A stretch of DNA of 64,000 bases, taken from Podocnemis expansa (lineage: Eukaryota > Chordata > Testudines > Podocnemididae). Positions within the stretch are counted from its first letter, which is position 1; each line of letters begins with the position of its first letter. The notes under the pieces were generated by a model. That model was given only the letters and a program-made list of their open reading frames with translations. It was not told the origin of the DNA and ran no database searches. The translations under genes and the position numbers were made by a program. The stretch spans positions 2,676,543 to 2,740,542 of the forward strand of contig ML682116.1 of assembly GCA_007922195.1 (NCBI GenBank), read 5' to 3'. Positions 12,601 through 27,300 of the stretch are shown here, in pieces.

Positions 12601-15600
12601 ATGACCACATTGACTGGCTTCTTGAAAAGAAGAAATACGAAGTAATTTTTACCTCATTATCCTTAGTTCTTAGTCTGAAAATCTTAGTGTCCATAATTAA
12701 TGTTGCCATCACATGTGAATGGGAATGCTTTATTTTAAGCTTAGTTCCTAACCCTGCAGTCACATAAGCATATATGCAACTTTACTCACATGCAGTCCCA
12801 TTGTGTAAGTGTTTCTGAGATTGGGGCCTAAATATGTAGTTGAAGAAAAGGGTGTGTCCATGTCTGATTTAAAATATATTAGATCTCATTAAAATTATTA
12901 GTACTCTTTGAGTTTGAAGAAATGAACTGGGAATCAAATATCCTGTGAGTGTTTGGATCCCTGCAAATAGATTAAAGAAAAGGGATTCGTGTTTAGGTAC
13001 ATCAGAAGTCATCATTCTGAGGCATTACAGATGTTGAAATAGGATTGATATATACAGCTAAGATATAGTTTCTTTAATATGTGGCACAGTTTTCAAAGCA
13101 TTAAAAAAGTAGGTCAAAATATACGATTTTGGTGCCTAAAGTAACCAGACTCTCAAATTGCAGAACAATGGCAATGACAACACTGTGAACTCAGGGGCTC
13201 AGCTTCCCCACCTCCAAAAAAAAAAAAAGATAAATACTGATTTTCGGTACATAGTATTAGTTCCAGAATTTGCAGTGTGTTTTTCAGGGGAACCTGATAG
13301 GCAATATTAATGCAATACCCAAGATTTTTTATTTCTGATTTCCTGTAGTGAATCAGTTAGAGGACTTTGTAGAAGATCGAAAGAAATTTGCAAAGATTAA
13401 TTTAAATTTACTTATAAATGGAATGCCTGTTGTAGTTGGATAAGGGCCATTCGGCATACATTTCTGTGGTTAAATTTTTATATCCCTGATGCAGATTATT
13501 GTGAAAAGGCTCGTTTCTCTTGAGGAATAAATTCAAAATGGTGAATGCAGTTTTGTAGTTATGGAAAACACTGCACTTGGTCTCACACCTTTCAACCGAC
13601 AGTTGTGTGTGTCTTGTTGAAGGCCCTCTGAGACTAATAATCAGTGAATAGATTATAGCACAAAGCAAATGAAGGTATCACTTTTTTTTCATTTTGCTTT
13701 CAAAAGGCCAGGTTTGTTCCTGCACATTTGAAGTAAGTAAAGGGAGAAAGAAATTAAACTTAATAAAAAAAAATCATTCTGACTGGAAAGGGTATTTTGG
13801 TTGATATAAAAAGAAAATATCTTTTCTCAAACAGATTTTTCATACAGTTTGTGCTAGCAGAAGATTTTTGTTTGAAAATTAACCAATGGTATTGCATTAT
13901 ATATTATGCCATAGTCTTGAAATTTGATTCTAATATACTAATGTGAGTGAACCCAGATGGAAACAAAAGTAGTTTTCTTTCTGGTTGACCAGTTCTGTTT
14001 GAGTATGAATTCTAAGCTGTTCATTCAACCATGGCATTAAAAATTCTGGTGCTTCAGTCACAAGGCACAGAAAAAAGGGTTTGATGATATGCAGTTCTAG
14101 AGCTTTCAGTGCAGAAGTTTTGTATATCTGGCTTGTAGTCACTTTTTTATTGTATGACTATAGGAAGCTTTGATGGCTGCTGAGATCAGTCAGAAGACCA
14201 TAAAGAAGCACAGGATTTTGGTAAGTTTATAAACATTAAAATAAAAAAAAAAGGGGGGTGTTGGTTTTTTGTGGGTTTTGGTTTTTTTTTTTTTTGCTTT
14301 TTAGAATGCTGCATGGTGGTTTATTTTAATCCTAGGAAAGTTAGTTGTTATATTCTTCTGTCCACATTATCCCAGTCACTAGTTACACACTTTACAGATT
14401 TCAGTTTCCTGATGTCAGTCCCAAAGCAGGGCATTGGTACTCAGAGTTTAAAAGGATGGTGAACTTAAAAATTGCAGTTCTGATTTTTTTTTTTTTTTTT
14501 GGGCCTACTGTTATTTCAGGTAACACCTGATATTATAATACCTGAGATTCATTAGAGAAAAACTAATTTCTTTTTCAGTTTTACTTTCTCTGTAAAAGTG
14601 CACTTTAGCTAAGATTATCAAAGGTCCCTAAGAAAGATGTTGATCACCTGGATCTTGTTGAAATTCTGTGGGAAATGGGCACCTAACTCTTACAGGCTGC
14701 TTTAAGAATTGCTCCCTTTTATGTAGTCACTGTTTACTGCATATAGTTATGTTCTCTGCTGCTTGTGTGGTCCTTATCAAAGTAGAAAGGAGGAACAGAT
14801 ATATTTTGTAAAATAGGAAAATATTGTGAATCCCCCAAAATAAGTGTTGCTTTTATCTCCATTTTTTAATGCATCTAGATGCCAAGTTGATATTGACCTT
14901 TTAAGGTGAAATGTGGTATTTAATGAATAAGTACACAGCATTAACTGAGATCTTAATTCATTACAAGGGTACCCTAAAATTTATAAACAAATACAATTTT
15001 AATAGTGGGCTGTTTTATTTGTCCCAGCCTGAATGCAAAAGTCTGTTTTTCGCCACTGAGCACTGATGGCATCACCAGAATGCAGGCTCACCAAATGGGT
15101 GGGAGAGGGAACAAAGTGATTATTGTCCAGGAGCCAAGCAATTTCAAAGGGGTTTGGTGATTTTGAAAGGGATCTGGGTCATGGGTGGTGGTGTAAATGC
15201 TTCTCCTTGGTTCTCTTCCAGCCGTGCCTCCCACTCATAGCCCACCCCTGCTCCACCTCAGCCCACTTACCAGTGCCTCCCTTCCCACCAGTCCACCTCC
15301 TCGCTTGGCTCCCCTGACCCACTGGTTAGCAGGACCTGAGATAAACTGTGGGTGGGGCCATGGGTGGAAGAGACAGGGTGGGACTGTAATGCCCAGGGGT
15401 CTGTTAGTCCTGTCTGTGGGTCTGTCAAAATGTAACACATAAGGAATTCAGCTGCCTGTGGCCCTTTCAGAAGAAATACAGAAATCTGAAAAGAGGTGCT
15501 GGCCAGAAGGTAAATGAGGAAATACCCTTCTACTATATGATTTGTAAAATATACTCCATTAGGATGAAGTCCAGTTAATGCAAATGCAGTGACAGTTGTG

Positions 15601-18600
15601 AGCTTGTTGGGCTTTGTCCGAGTCCTACTGAAGTTAATGGAAGACCTCCAGTTGACTTCACTGGGCTTTGGATTGAGCCCATAGTTGGTAAAGTCCACAG
15701 GGGTTAATCAGCAAGATATACTGAACACACTCACATTCAAGCGGGGGATGTTCCTGGAAGTGTATGCTCCTCCCAAGGATTCAGTAGGTTGTCAAAGTAG
15801 CCACCACCATTTAGCACTACTTAAGCAGACTGGATGATCCTGGCATTCTGTGTAAGTGGAAATCCTATCTGCATGCTCTTTCCCATACTTGCCTTTATGT
15901 CTCCTCAACCAAAACATGGCTAGAGGAGAGCCCCTTCCCTAATGTCCACTAGCTAGGATCCTCAGCCCCTTTCAGTGCTATTGCTTGGCAGAAGTGCAGA
16001 GTGTTCTTTATGTAGTCCCATCAGCTTCCTTTATGTAAAGAGATAATACATCTCTGAGCATTCATGGGATCCCATCAGATAATAATGGATGCTTATTTTT
16101 AGTGGCTGAAATACCAAGTAACATCACAACTGAGGCACAGCAAGTCAGCCAAAGCTTAGTAATGGGGTAGACACTTGAAACTGGATTTATTATGTAAATA
16201 CAAACAGACCTCTAACGCAGCTTAAATGGCACCACTGTTTTTCAGTGCTTTTTTGGATAACAAAGCCTGTAATCTAGTTTACTTTCACTCCTTCTGTGTA
16301 ATAAAATGAACAGCTTGTTAAATTATCAGTATTTCCTCTGCTTTATGGAGCATTTCTTGAAGTGACGTTCTCAGCAGATGTGCTGCTTTTCTCTTTCTCC
16401 CTGGTCACTGAACGTTTCTGTTGATGCAGAAAATGTCCAACGTCAGCATCAATTTATCATCCTTCATCTAAGTCTGGGGTCTGCAACCTGAGACTCTGGA
16501 ACTGCATGCAGCTTTTTGGCTGCCCACTTGTGACTCCAAGCTCCACCCACCACTGAGACACCCAGCTCTGGGGGACCCTGTGGATGGCCTGCGCCAGGTT
16601 CTGGGCTACTCCTGCCACTGGGAGACCTGATGGGGGGCTTGCTCCAGGTTCTGGGCTCCCTTGTCAGGTAACCCTGTGGCAGGTGCCCTGGTTAAACTCC
16701 AGATCACCCTGCCCCCACCAGGAGGCAACACCCATCATGGCTCTCAGACCACGTGGCTATTCGAGGGATTATTTTAAATACCGTAGCTCTTCTTATATTT
16801 TGAGTTGCAGGCCCCTTACTATGTGAGTCAAATACTGAATATCCAGATACACATTTTGATCCCCACTCAAGACTTGGGAGCGTATTCCTCTCAGTGTTAC
16901 AGAAGTAATGACAAATTATTTAAAAGCATGTTGTATGCTCAAGAGATGAAATTTTAAAGTGAGCATTTCAATGTGATTTATGTACAAGCTCCTACTTCTA
17001 AATGGCAACAGGAGTTTAGGAGGAGATATCCCTGGGAAATAAACACTGGTGATTGACCTAACAAGCCACTGAATGTGAACAAAGCTGAAAGATTTATTAT
17101 GGCGGCACACCACTTGACTCTTCAAGAATGTTTGACTTTGGAACTTTTATAGTTAGTCACATTTTTACATTTTTCCCTTCTTTATTTTAGGACATAGGTT
17201 TAGCCTATATAAATCATCTTTTGGAGAAAGGAGAGTATGACTCAGCTGCCCGGTAATATACTTAGGAATTTCTTTGTTGTGCATGTAATTAAGTATGATG
17301 CATGTGTGAAATAGATAAAATCACTTAGGAATCTACTGTTTGTTTTACCCTTTATCCTTAGCCTTTAGTTTACAAAGATAGAAACATCTACAAGTTTGCT
17401 ACTGTGATTTGTATTTTCCTAGTCACTTAGATCTTTAGGTGTTAAAATCATTATACACATTTTTAAAGGCAAGATTTAATTTGTCTAGATCACATTATAA
17501 CCTTGCTATTTAAACTATCATTTGAATCCCCTTGATTTATACGACAGACTGTCAGAGTTCAGTACTGTTACATGCTCAGAAAATAATTCACAATACTTAT
17601 TACACTTCACAAATATCAGATCTGGTTTCCTGAAGAGAGGCACTTAAATCAATATTAAAGCACTTAAAGAATTCTGATTTTTAGAACTGCAAATACTAAC
17701 AAACTCCATTGTTGCGATTAGGAGCTGCAGTTGCTCAGAATCTTTGAAATCTGGACCTCTCTTATTTAGCTGCCTAACTTTACTCAGACAGATTCCAAAA
17801 TACTGACCATAGCACTTTTTCATTCACTGACTGCAAATCTGTTCCAAAGAAAGGTAGGTGGTGTTATACCTGTCTTACAGACATGAGAAGAAGAATATAG
17901 AGGAGGATTCTCAAAAGATATAAACTGTAGTAACTCCAATTGATGATCTGTCTCACTGAGAAGTTACATAACTTTTCCAGAATCAGAAAACAGATGTGTG
18001 GCAAGGCTAAGAATGGGAACCAGATTTTCCATTCCTGAACCATTGGTAGTTGAACACGATCAGAAATACTCATGAATTCTGATACAGACTCACCATGAGA
18101 TCTTTGGATAGTCTTTCTGTCTCTGCTGCCATTTAAAATGGAAATAATAGTTGCCTTACAAAAATGGTATGAAAATTTGTTAGATTTTTTTATGCCCCAC
18201 TGTGAGCTGAAAGTGCTGAACATACACTATTACATATGTAGAAATTTAGTAATTAGGGATTTATCTGTGTGTGGACTGTGAAAAATAGCAATCTGTGTTG
18301 CTGATAGAGTTTCGTTCATGCTAGTAGGAGACAGCAATGCGGAGACTAGAATTTACCTGTATGGATGACACCCAAAAAACACAATAAAATAATGAAATAA
18401 TCTTGAGTTTTTGATAATGTGGGGGAATTAAGTTCAGGTCCTGGCTAAAACCAGAGTTGGGATAGCACCTTTGCTGCTGGAAAAGAGCCTATGAATACCA
18501 CACCAGTGACTCTAGTGACCCCTTCTAGAAGTCAAAGGAATGGTGTTGATAGACTGTGAAGAGGCTGTACTCAGAATACCTTTTTTGAATCGTGACTGCC

Positions 18601-21600
18601 AAAACATAGAGCCTTGAAGGAGGGTAGGGGGAATGGGCGAGAGCAGAAGGATTGTTATTGTCTGTATGTATAACTTCATTGGCAACTGATGTCATTTTTG
18701 CCCTCAGAAAATGCCAGAAAATACTTGGAAAAAACACAGAACTCTGGGAGTTTGAAGTTTATAAGTTTAAAGAAATAGGACAACTTAAGGTAGGTTAACT
18801 TGTGTTTTTAATGGATGTGTTTGTAGGGTGTGATCCCTGTTTATTCTATAAGAGCTGAAGTTAATCAAACACATGTGACGTCCACTGAATCAAATACACA
18901 TCTGTATTATGCAATTATGCATACACATTGAATTTTATATACAATGCGTATACATTTAATTTTATTCACAACTGTATTATGCATGTATGCATACACAAGA
19001 TGTGGTAGCCTGCTGCAAAATGGTTCTTAAAATCAAAATGTAATCCATGAATAGCAAGACAGTACATGTTTTTCATGCAGGTTAATACTTATTTGTGAAG
19101 CACAGCAGTGTTTTAAGTGTAGCACAGTTGTGTACCCACCTGCATATTTTAATTTCTACCCCTTTTGACCTGTCCCCCCACCCCACATGGTGAAGTATTT
19201 ATATATTGAGGGTGGAATTTTCAAATGTACTTATGGTTGGTTATTCAGTTCCCATTTAAGCACCATCAAGGACATTTTGAAAGCCGTGTGTGGAATTCAT
19301 TTGCCATTGTTGGCTTTAATGCACCCTTCACAAAATTCTGTGCTCCCTCTCTAGTGCAGTGTTTTTGCTTAATGGTTACAGCACTAAAGAAAAATAAGTG
19401 TAAAGGAACAGCATTCCCCTATTTTAGAGGCTGGAAGCAGTAGGGGGAAGGGAAGCATTCTGTCTCTTCTTGTGTCTTGCCAATATTAGCATAGAGTGCT
19501 AGGCACTGAAAGAGTACACATTCTCTATAAGATTCTCAGTTAATAAATTGCCCACAACTTCAACCTAAAGTGCAGTCACTCCTAAATGAGTAGAAGACAT
19601 TATGCACACCCCCTTTGATAACACATAGGCTTTTCTGAATATTATGTCTTCCTATTCAAGCTCAATGAGCCAAAAAGGACATAGTATTAGGATCTCGCAG
19701 CATGCAGTCCTTTGCTGGTTGTGAGGAGTTTAATTCTGTTCAAAGAGTGAAGGTATTTCAACGTTATAGAGTTTAGAAATGTCTGGCTCTTTTTGTAGAG
19801 CCACACTAGTAAGAGAACAGCACCGTCTTTATGTGAGTTCTTTGTGGTTCGATGCACACTTTACTACATTAGAAGACGAAATCTCATGATTGTCTTTTTG
19901 TATTTCAATACAGTAAGGACTGCAGTGCACTTATAGGTGAAATTTTGATTTTTTTTTTATTTATCTCTCCCTGTCTCTCTCTCTCTCTCACACACCTACG
20001 AGAGAGAGAGAGAGAGAGCGCGCCTAAAATGGATGTTTTGTTGTCTCCACTTATGTCATCCAGCAGACTGTAAAATATAAAAATATTTGCAGGTTTGCTG
20101 CAAAAGCCTCTTTGTTAAATTACTGCCTTTCTAAACAGTTGGCTGTTTTCATCCTTCTGAAGGAAAACCATAGAAAAACATAAACTGCAATATGCTGAAT
20201 GATTTGACTTCAAGCTGCAATTCCAGTTTGGTTTTTTTTTCCATTTCCCATTACAAGCAAAGATGGTCTTCCTCAGGTTTTTATGGTACTTGACTGCTAC
20301 AAAAGGTTAATGAAGTGAGGCCAATCTTAACTGGATTGATTCTTGAAGTGTGGGTTTTGAATTCTCTTGTGTCTCATTGAAATATTTGTCTATTAATTTC
20401 AGTCAGCATTTATGTATTATAATCCATCATCCAATCAACACAAGCTGAATAGAATAACTGATCCAAAATTTAACTGTTTGTAATGTATTTTAGAGGTTAT
20501 GCTTGTGAGTTGAGACAAAGACACTTTGCAACACTAAGCAGGGAATGAACTCATCTTAGATGCTGGCTTCTACACTCTAAGATCTATACATAGTCTACTA
20601 TCATGATATAATTGCTAATTTTAGAGGGGTATTTAAAAAAAAATCGTTCCCCATGCAAGTCGCAGTCTGAAATAAAAGAAATATTCCAAATTAAGGTAAA
20701 GTGCAAGTGAACAGAGTAGTTGTGAAACCAAGGTTCTGGGATTCCTCAGCAATGAAGACCTATAGATACCAATCTTGAAGCCAGTGACTTTTTGCTATTG
20801 AGAAGACCTTACTAGAGTTGAGTGCATGGTCCAGTACCAGATTTAGGCACAAGCCAAATAAGTCATGGCTTAGGGCCTCACTTTGTGAGGAGCCTCTAAA
20901 TATGTAGGAGATAACTAAGAAGATTTATCATAATTTAAATAGCAGTGGCTTAAATAACCTTTCATATAAAATCCACTGGCAAAATTCTGAACCCTGACCT
21001 CCATATCCCAATCTACACCTAATCCCATCAACTTCCCTTCCAGGACTACAGAACTACTCGCACTATCCATAGGTTGCCCAATCTCATCTCAGAACTCAAG
21101 AGGAGACAGTGCGAGCTAGTGTACCAACACATTCTAAAGTCCTATTCCAGGCCCGGCACCATCTCCTCTAATCCCCTCCTTGCCACTTCCCCAGCCCCAC
21201 CCCTCCATATATCACCTATCATTTATTTTTTTCATTACCCTTTCTGTTATAATGTAATATACTTTTTTGTCTTTATTTTTTATGGTACGGCACCTCTGAA
21301 TCTTGACTTATTTTAGGGCCTCAACATGTCTTAATCCAGCCCTGGCACAAGCCATTCAACTTCTAATGGAGTTCTGTCAGTGCATTCATAATATTTAGCT
21401 GACAATCTATTTGGATAACAAAGACTGTCTTTTAGAAACTCGTCAAACATAGGGGGATTAAACTGACTCTGGAGGCTGTTGTTCAGACAATTGATCTGAT
21501 CCCAAGGCACTTTAAGAATTTCTAGGACTGTATTCCATATGCTGATTAGTTCATTGTGCCTTTTTAGTGATGTCACTGCCATATACCAACTCATGGCTGG

Positions 21601-24293
21601 CGGCATCTCACATGCGTACAAAAAGTCTCCATACCCACTACTGGTAACTTGAAAACACTTTAAAAAGAGGAAATAGGAAAAGGAAGAATATTTGTTTATT
21701 TTCTCTTTTTGTAAATTCCATTTCTGTAATGGACCAAGTGGGGCAGGATTTAGCTACTAAACTATTCAAACCTGTCAGTTGCTTTTCTGGATGCCAGCCC
21801 AAGTCCTTTACTTCTCCCCAAATTCCCCACCTCAACTAGGGCTTTTAAACAGAACAAAGGCAAGTGATGATGTTAGGAACTTTAGCACAGCCTTTAGTTC
21901 AGCTTGGTAGGTGCATTTTAAAGCGATTCAGCTGCTTGTTTTATCCCTTTTGAACACTGAATCCAAACTGCATGATGAAGCAGCATTTTTTATTTGAAGC
22001 TCTGTGGCCATCAATGGGGCTTTAAAGGGAAAAATACCATTTTTTCCCTGCAGCCTGGCCACAGCACTAGAGAAGTGTCTGGGCTGGCGTGCACTGAAGC
22101 TGTATTTTGTAATCTAAGGATTGCAATGAGGTTTATACATCAGCTTGTTTGTTTTTCAAGAGACCTTGTTTAGAAGACATCTGAGAGCTAGAAAAGGGAT
22201 GAATGGAAGTATGAGAACAGAAATTAAAATTGCCTCTCCACTCCCAATACCCATCCTGAGTCCTGCTGGTTGTCATAAACCCTTTCCAATTACAAGGCGT
22301 TTCTGCAGGGATACGAGTACTTGCCTGTGTAGGGCTAATTGTGGGATGGAAGCCCAACTTGTTATACTTAATATTTCCAATTTTGATTTTCCAAAACACA
22401 GTGGGAGCTCCCAGTAACCACTAAGCAGCAAAGGGTATCTGGAACAGCAGCCAAACTGAAAAAGAATAAGAGGAGGAGGAATCTGCTAAGAGCAGGGAAA
22501 TTTAATTTTTAAGAAGGAATGCTTTTTATGAAAACGCTAGTCTAAGCTGTGGACAGAAGACATTCCCTGTTTTCATTTGTTCAATTTAATCCTTGCATTA
22601 TAAACTGTTTTTCATGGGAGAAATTGACTTTGTTTAAATACCTTCAAAAGAAGTTTTTTTTTTAATGTTAATAAAGCTCATAGACTTCACGGTCAGAAGG
22701 GACTATTCATGATCATCTAATCTGACTTCCAGCACACTGCAAACCACAAAACCTCACCCGTGCACTTGTGCAATAGAACCCTAAACCCTGGCTTTACTGA
22801 AGTCATCAAATTATGATTTAAAGACTTCTTTGGGTTATAGAGAATCCACCATTTACATCAGTTTGAATCTGCAGGTGACCATGCCTCACCCTGCGGGGGA
22901 AGGCGAAATCCCCTAGAGTCTCTGCCAGTGTGAACTGAGGGAAAATTCCTTCCTGACCTCAAATATGGTGAAAAGTTAAACACTGAGTGTATGGGCAAGA
23001 CCAGCAGATAGATATCTGGGCAAGAATTCTTTGTAGTAACTCAGAGGCTTCCATATCTAGTGTCCCATCAACTCAAAATAAGAATTAGTGCTGTTTGGAG
23101 AATTGCAGCAAATATTTTGATGAAAAATGGCAATCAAAAAATGTCCATTTTTGTTTGTTTGTCTCATTTTGTGACCAGCACTTAAGAGCTATTTTAGTAA
23201 GTTGTAGGTGAACTTCTCAGGTGACTTGATCTTCCACCACGTTCCTCACAGTCACAAAACATCCAAGACATGTACTGATAATCTGTCAGTGTAAACGCTC
23301 TTGCTATAGTGATCATCACCTTACATTTAGATAGAACTGTAGTGCATAATAATATCATGTGATATAATTGCATATAATATGACCTGATGTCACCCCTGAA
23401 ATACACTCCCATGTCATGATTGTTAGGGTGCAGTTTCTTAAGAACCTTTATAGGGCATCAGATCAAACCATTCTATTTAGCTTTTGATGGAAAGTCCATT
23501 TTTTAAGTTAGAAATTAGGTTTACCCACTGTTTGGTGGCTTGAACATTTAGGGTGTTCTTTTTTCAAATGGCTGAAGCCAGTGAGTTTGGGCTAAAAGGA
23601 TAATGTTCCCAAAGTTAGGTCTTTACTTTTGTGAAACAGTACTGAGAGAATCCTCTATACTAACTCAGCCATTAGATGCCTCTCTAACACACTGTCCTAT
23701 TACAACATGAAGAAAATCCTAGTGACATGCATATTTCCAGTCTCACCTGTATCTTTTCTCATGAAAATTCTCTTCAGTAAATAGGGGAACTTAGATCTGG
23801 GCTTTAAAGTAAAGTACTTTGTAGGAGGTAAAATCTGAATTTACAGTTCTTTTAATGTGACCTTGCTTTTATACTTCAAATTGTTGGTAAAGAATTCATT
23901 TTGTGTATTCTATCTGTGAGGCTATTTAGGCACCAAAATTTTATTTGAATCTCATGCTGCTCTGTTTCCTTCTGTAGGCAATTAGCCCTTATTTACCAAG
24001 ACGGGATCCAGTTCTGAAACCTCTCATCTATGAAATGGTCCTGCATGAGTTTTTGGAGAGTGATTATGAGGTACTGTGCTCTAACACATCCATGTGTAAT
24101 AGTCCTTACTAGAATATCATTAAAGAGCAATTTAGAAAATTGGTAGCAAAGTCTACTCTAGTCGATTAGAGTATGGATACTAGGTTTAACAATAAAGCAA
24201 AAGTAAAAGCCAATAATGTTCGCAATAAACTTTGAAATACTTATCAGTACACCTTGTTCAGAGACCTGAGTGCTAAATCTGGTTGGTGTTAAA

Positions 24294-24334
<41 letters not shown>

Positions 24335-27300
24335 AAAATAATTCATTTGCTTAGGAGCACAAAAACGTGCTAGGTGCCTTACCAAAAAGAGACCAAAGAG
24401 GTTAATTGCTAACTAAAGGCATGATGTGATTTATGAGGACAAGAAAAACAAAAGTGGTGGAAAATGGGGAATGGAGGGTAAGGAAAGGATGCTAAATGGC
24501 TCACACATTATAATTTGTGCATTTTACCTGATAAATTTTCTGAAAGATGGAAGTAATCAGAATATCCTTTCAGTCTCAGTCCAGACAGTTTGGTGATTCT
24601 GAAATGTAGCAATTTAGCTATAGCCAATTATTTTAAACGGTATTAGTAATGATAGTATTCTGCCTTAGGGTTGGATTTTGAGAGGTGCTGACAGTTTTCA
24701 ACTGAGACTGTTCAGTCCCTCACAGGAAACTCACAGTGCCTCATAAGGGGACACTCTTAAACCCCAGTCCTGTGACTTAATTATGTGGAGTGGAGGGCTG
24801 TGCCTGTGCAGAGCCCCATTGAATTCAAGAGAGAAGGCTCCGAGTTGGAACAACAATCCATTTGTGTAACAAGCCCTTGCATTCTAAGCTTCATGGGTCT
24901 AGTAATGTTTTCTGATGCTGTATTGGACAACATTTTCAGAGAGCTGCATGTGCACAAATCCTGATGGAAATGCACGTAAATCTGAACATCATTTTTTCAT
25001 AGCACTCTTACAATAGATATGTGCGAACACTATGGGCCTTACCTTTTGTATAAAAATGAGGACTCCGTGTCTCTGTTAATAGGAATACATCTGTATAAAT
25101 CTGACTCTTAATCCTTTCGTTTTTCCAAATATTTAAAGAAAAAAATTTCAGAGAGTACCACTAAAATGTGCATAACATTCTAAATACATAGTTTTTAAAA
25201 ATTACTTATGTTTGTCTGCCTGTCGTTGTCAAGGCTTTTTCCCCACTCTGGCACTCTGAGTGCAGAAGGTGGGGGCCTGCAATAGGCCTTAAAAGCTACT
25301 GGCCTTAAAGCCTGCTCTTAGAAGTCTCCAAGGCCTCCAATTCCTGGCCTTGGAGTGGTATCGCTGCCACCACCCAAATGCAAAAAACCTCTTGAGACCC
25401 AGGAAGGCGCACTTGGGAATTCCTCCCTGTGAGGTAGTTGCAATCCTGTTTATTCCTCGTTCAGGAAAGTGACTGAACTCCAGCTGCAATATGAGCTGGA
25501 ACTGGAACTGGAACAGGGTTCCCTCTAGTAGCTGCCTGTGCAGTCCAAGGCACATGCACACAAACCTCTTGCCCTACCAGGAACAGAACCAGAACTTATT
25601 AAAAGGTAAAATCTTTAATCAAAAAGAGCAGATAATAAACACAGAGAGTTGCTTCTCTGGGAATTAACTTAGGTAGTTACAGGGTAGTGGGGGGGGGGGG
25701 GGTTACATGTGCTCAGCACAGAGAAATCCAAAAAACAAGCCAAAAACAAAGAAAATACCCTGACCGCGTCTAAGTAAACATTCCCTGTTCTACCCACGCC
25801 TGGTCAGTAACAAATTTAACTTATCTCTGGTAAGGATGTTGCTGGATTCTTCCTCAGGCCCCTCTGGCCTCCTCCTGATCCTTCCAGGAGCTCTGCTGCA
25901 TCCAAACAGGCCCAGGCCAGGTGCTGTTACAATTCAAAAACCTGCACTTCGTTCCTATTGGCTGTCCTGGGACTCACTGACCAGTGTTAACCCCTTCCTC
26001 CCCAAGGGTTACTACAGTCGTAAATAGACTTCCTCCTAGTATATAATGAAAAAAATCTGTGTTGGCTACCTGTGGTCAATGCTGGTGGTGAAACAATCTA
26101 CAAAGTCTACAAAGACTTGTGTACATGAAGTTAAATATATTCACAAGTTTAGGCAGGATCAGGGGCTTAAAAAGAAAAATTTGTGCTCTCAATTTCATTT
26201 GTTTGTGAATGCCACCATGTGGGTAAAAAATGTCTGGCCCAATTTTAGAAGTGTAGCTGAGTCTTTGATGCTTTGAAATACTATTTAAGCTATATTTCTA
26301 TTTCTGGTAATCAATGCTCTCTTCCACTTCTAGGGTTTTGCAACACTTATAAAAGAATGGCCTGGAGATCTCTATAACAATACGATCATTGTTCAAGTCG
26401 TAGTGGATCACCTGAATAAAGATCCACAGAATAGGACCTTGCTCAGAACGCTTGCAGAATTGTGAGTGGGTTTTGAACATGCCAGTGGAACTATACAAGA
26501 TCCTCTTTGAGCAGTATCCTATATTCTGTTAGTACTTGACTGCCTATCCTGATAGAAATTGCCATATTCCATTCTTTGGAATATGAGCCACTTTCATGTC
26601 CACCTTCTCTCTGTTGATGTATGGATGGCAATGCTTAGTATCTCTTTGGTATTCCTTTTCATTAAAGTGCATAACGACAGTAGTCAGTGAATTCTGTTGC
26701 AAGATTCAATTTACCAGTTCTCTTATCAAAACAAGTAGCCCCCATCCCTCTTCATGTTACCAGAGCAACAATCTTTTGTTAATAGTTTGTTTTTCAGAAA
26801 GAGAGAAGAACAGTGGCATTTCTTTGTCCTCTCCTTTAAATGCACTAAATTCTGTTCACACTAACTTTGAAAGATGTGTCTGGAACACATGTTTTAAACT
26901 GACCTGATTTAGTGTTAGTGTTCTGCACGCATTGTCCAGTCTGATTTTTGGTTAAGAAGCATGGCATGTTAAGCCTTTTGAAAAGAGAAAAGTATCTTCC
27001 TACTACTAAATGATGAACTTTCTCAGCTTTCTTAAGGAGTAGCCCTGATTGCCACTGCTGTGCACTCTCTTTAGTCGTCCATGACCAAAAGGGCAGGGCC
27101 TCTTGCTGAGGAAATAGGGACTTTTCTGGACTGGGCAGTAATTGGATGTAAGGAAAAATCACACATGGTCATTAATTTAATACAGTTGAAAATTATATTG
27201 CCCATGTTCTTTGTCAATGAATTATTTAAACTATTGATATTTATATTCCTCAGAATGAGTACCATGTTACTTCCCATTGTAGTTTGATTTTCTTAAATTC

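Larger units (their letters stand above)
18790..23977 (+). other. VPS41: VPS41 intron
   Basis: A 5.2 kb intron with a CT/AG microsatellite (19966-20018), a putative MITE (20832-21344) and a CR1 3' end (22675-23075). The stretches 18790-19960, 21350-22670 and 23080-23977 show nothing I can identify. Confidence 0.8.
24071..26333 (+). other. VPS41: VPS41 intron
   Basis: A 2.3 kb intron with an (AAT)n tract (24294-24332) and a solo LTR (25227-26016). Nothing was recognised in 24333-25221. Confidence 0.85.

Noticed and set aside
15267..15698. A 143-codon minus-strand open frame
   Set aside because: No recognisable domain, no splice context, and it lies in a GC-richer intronic stretch where long chance frames are expected.
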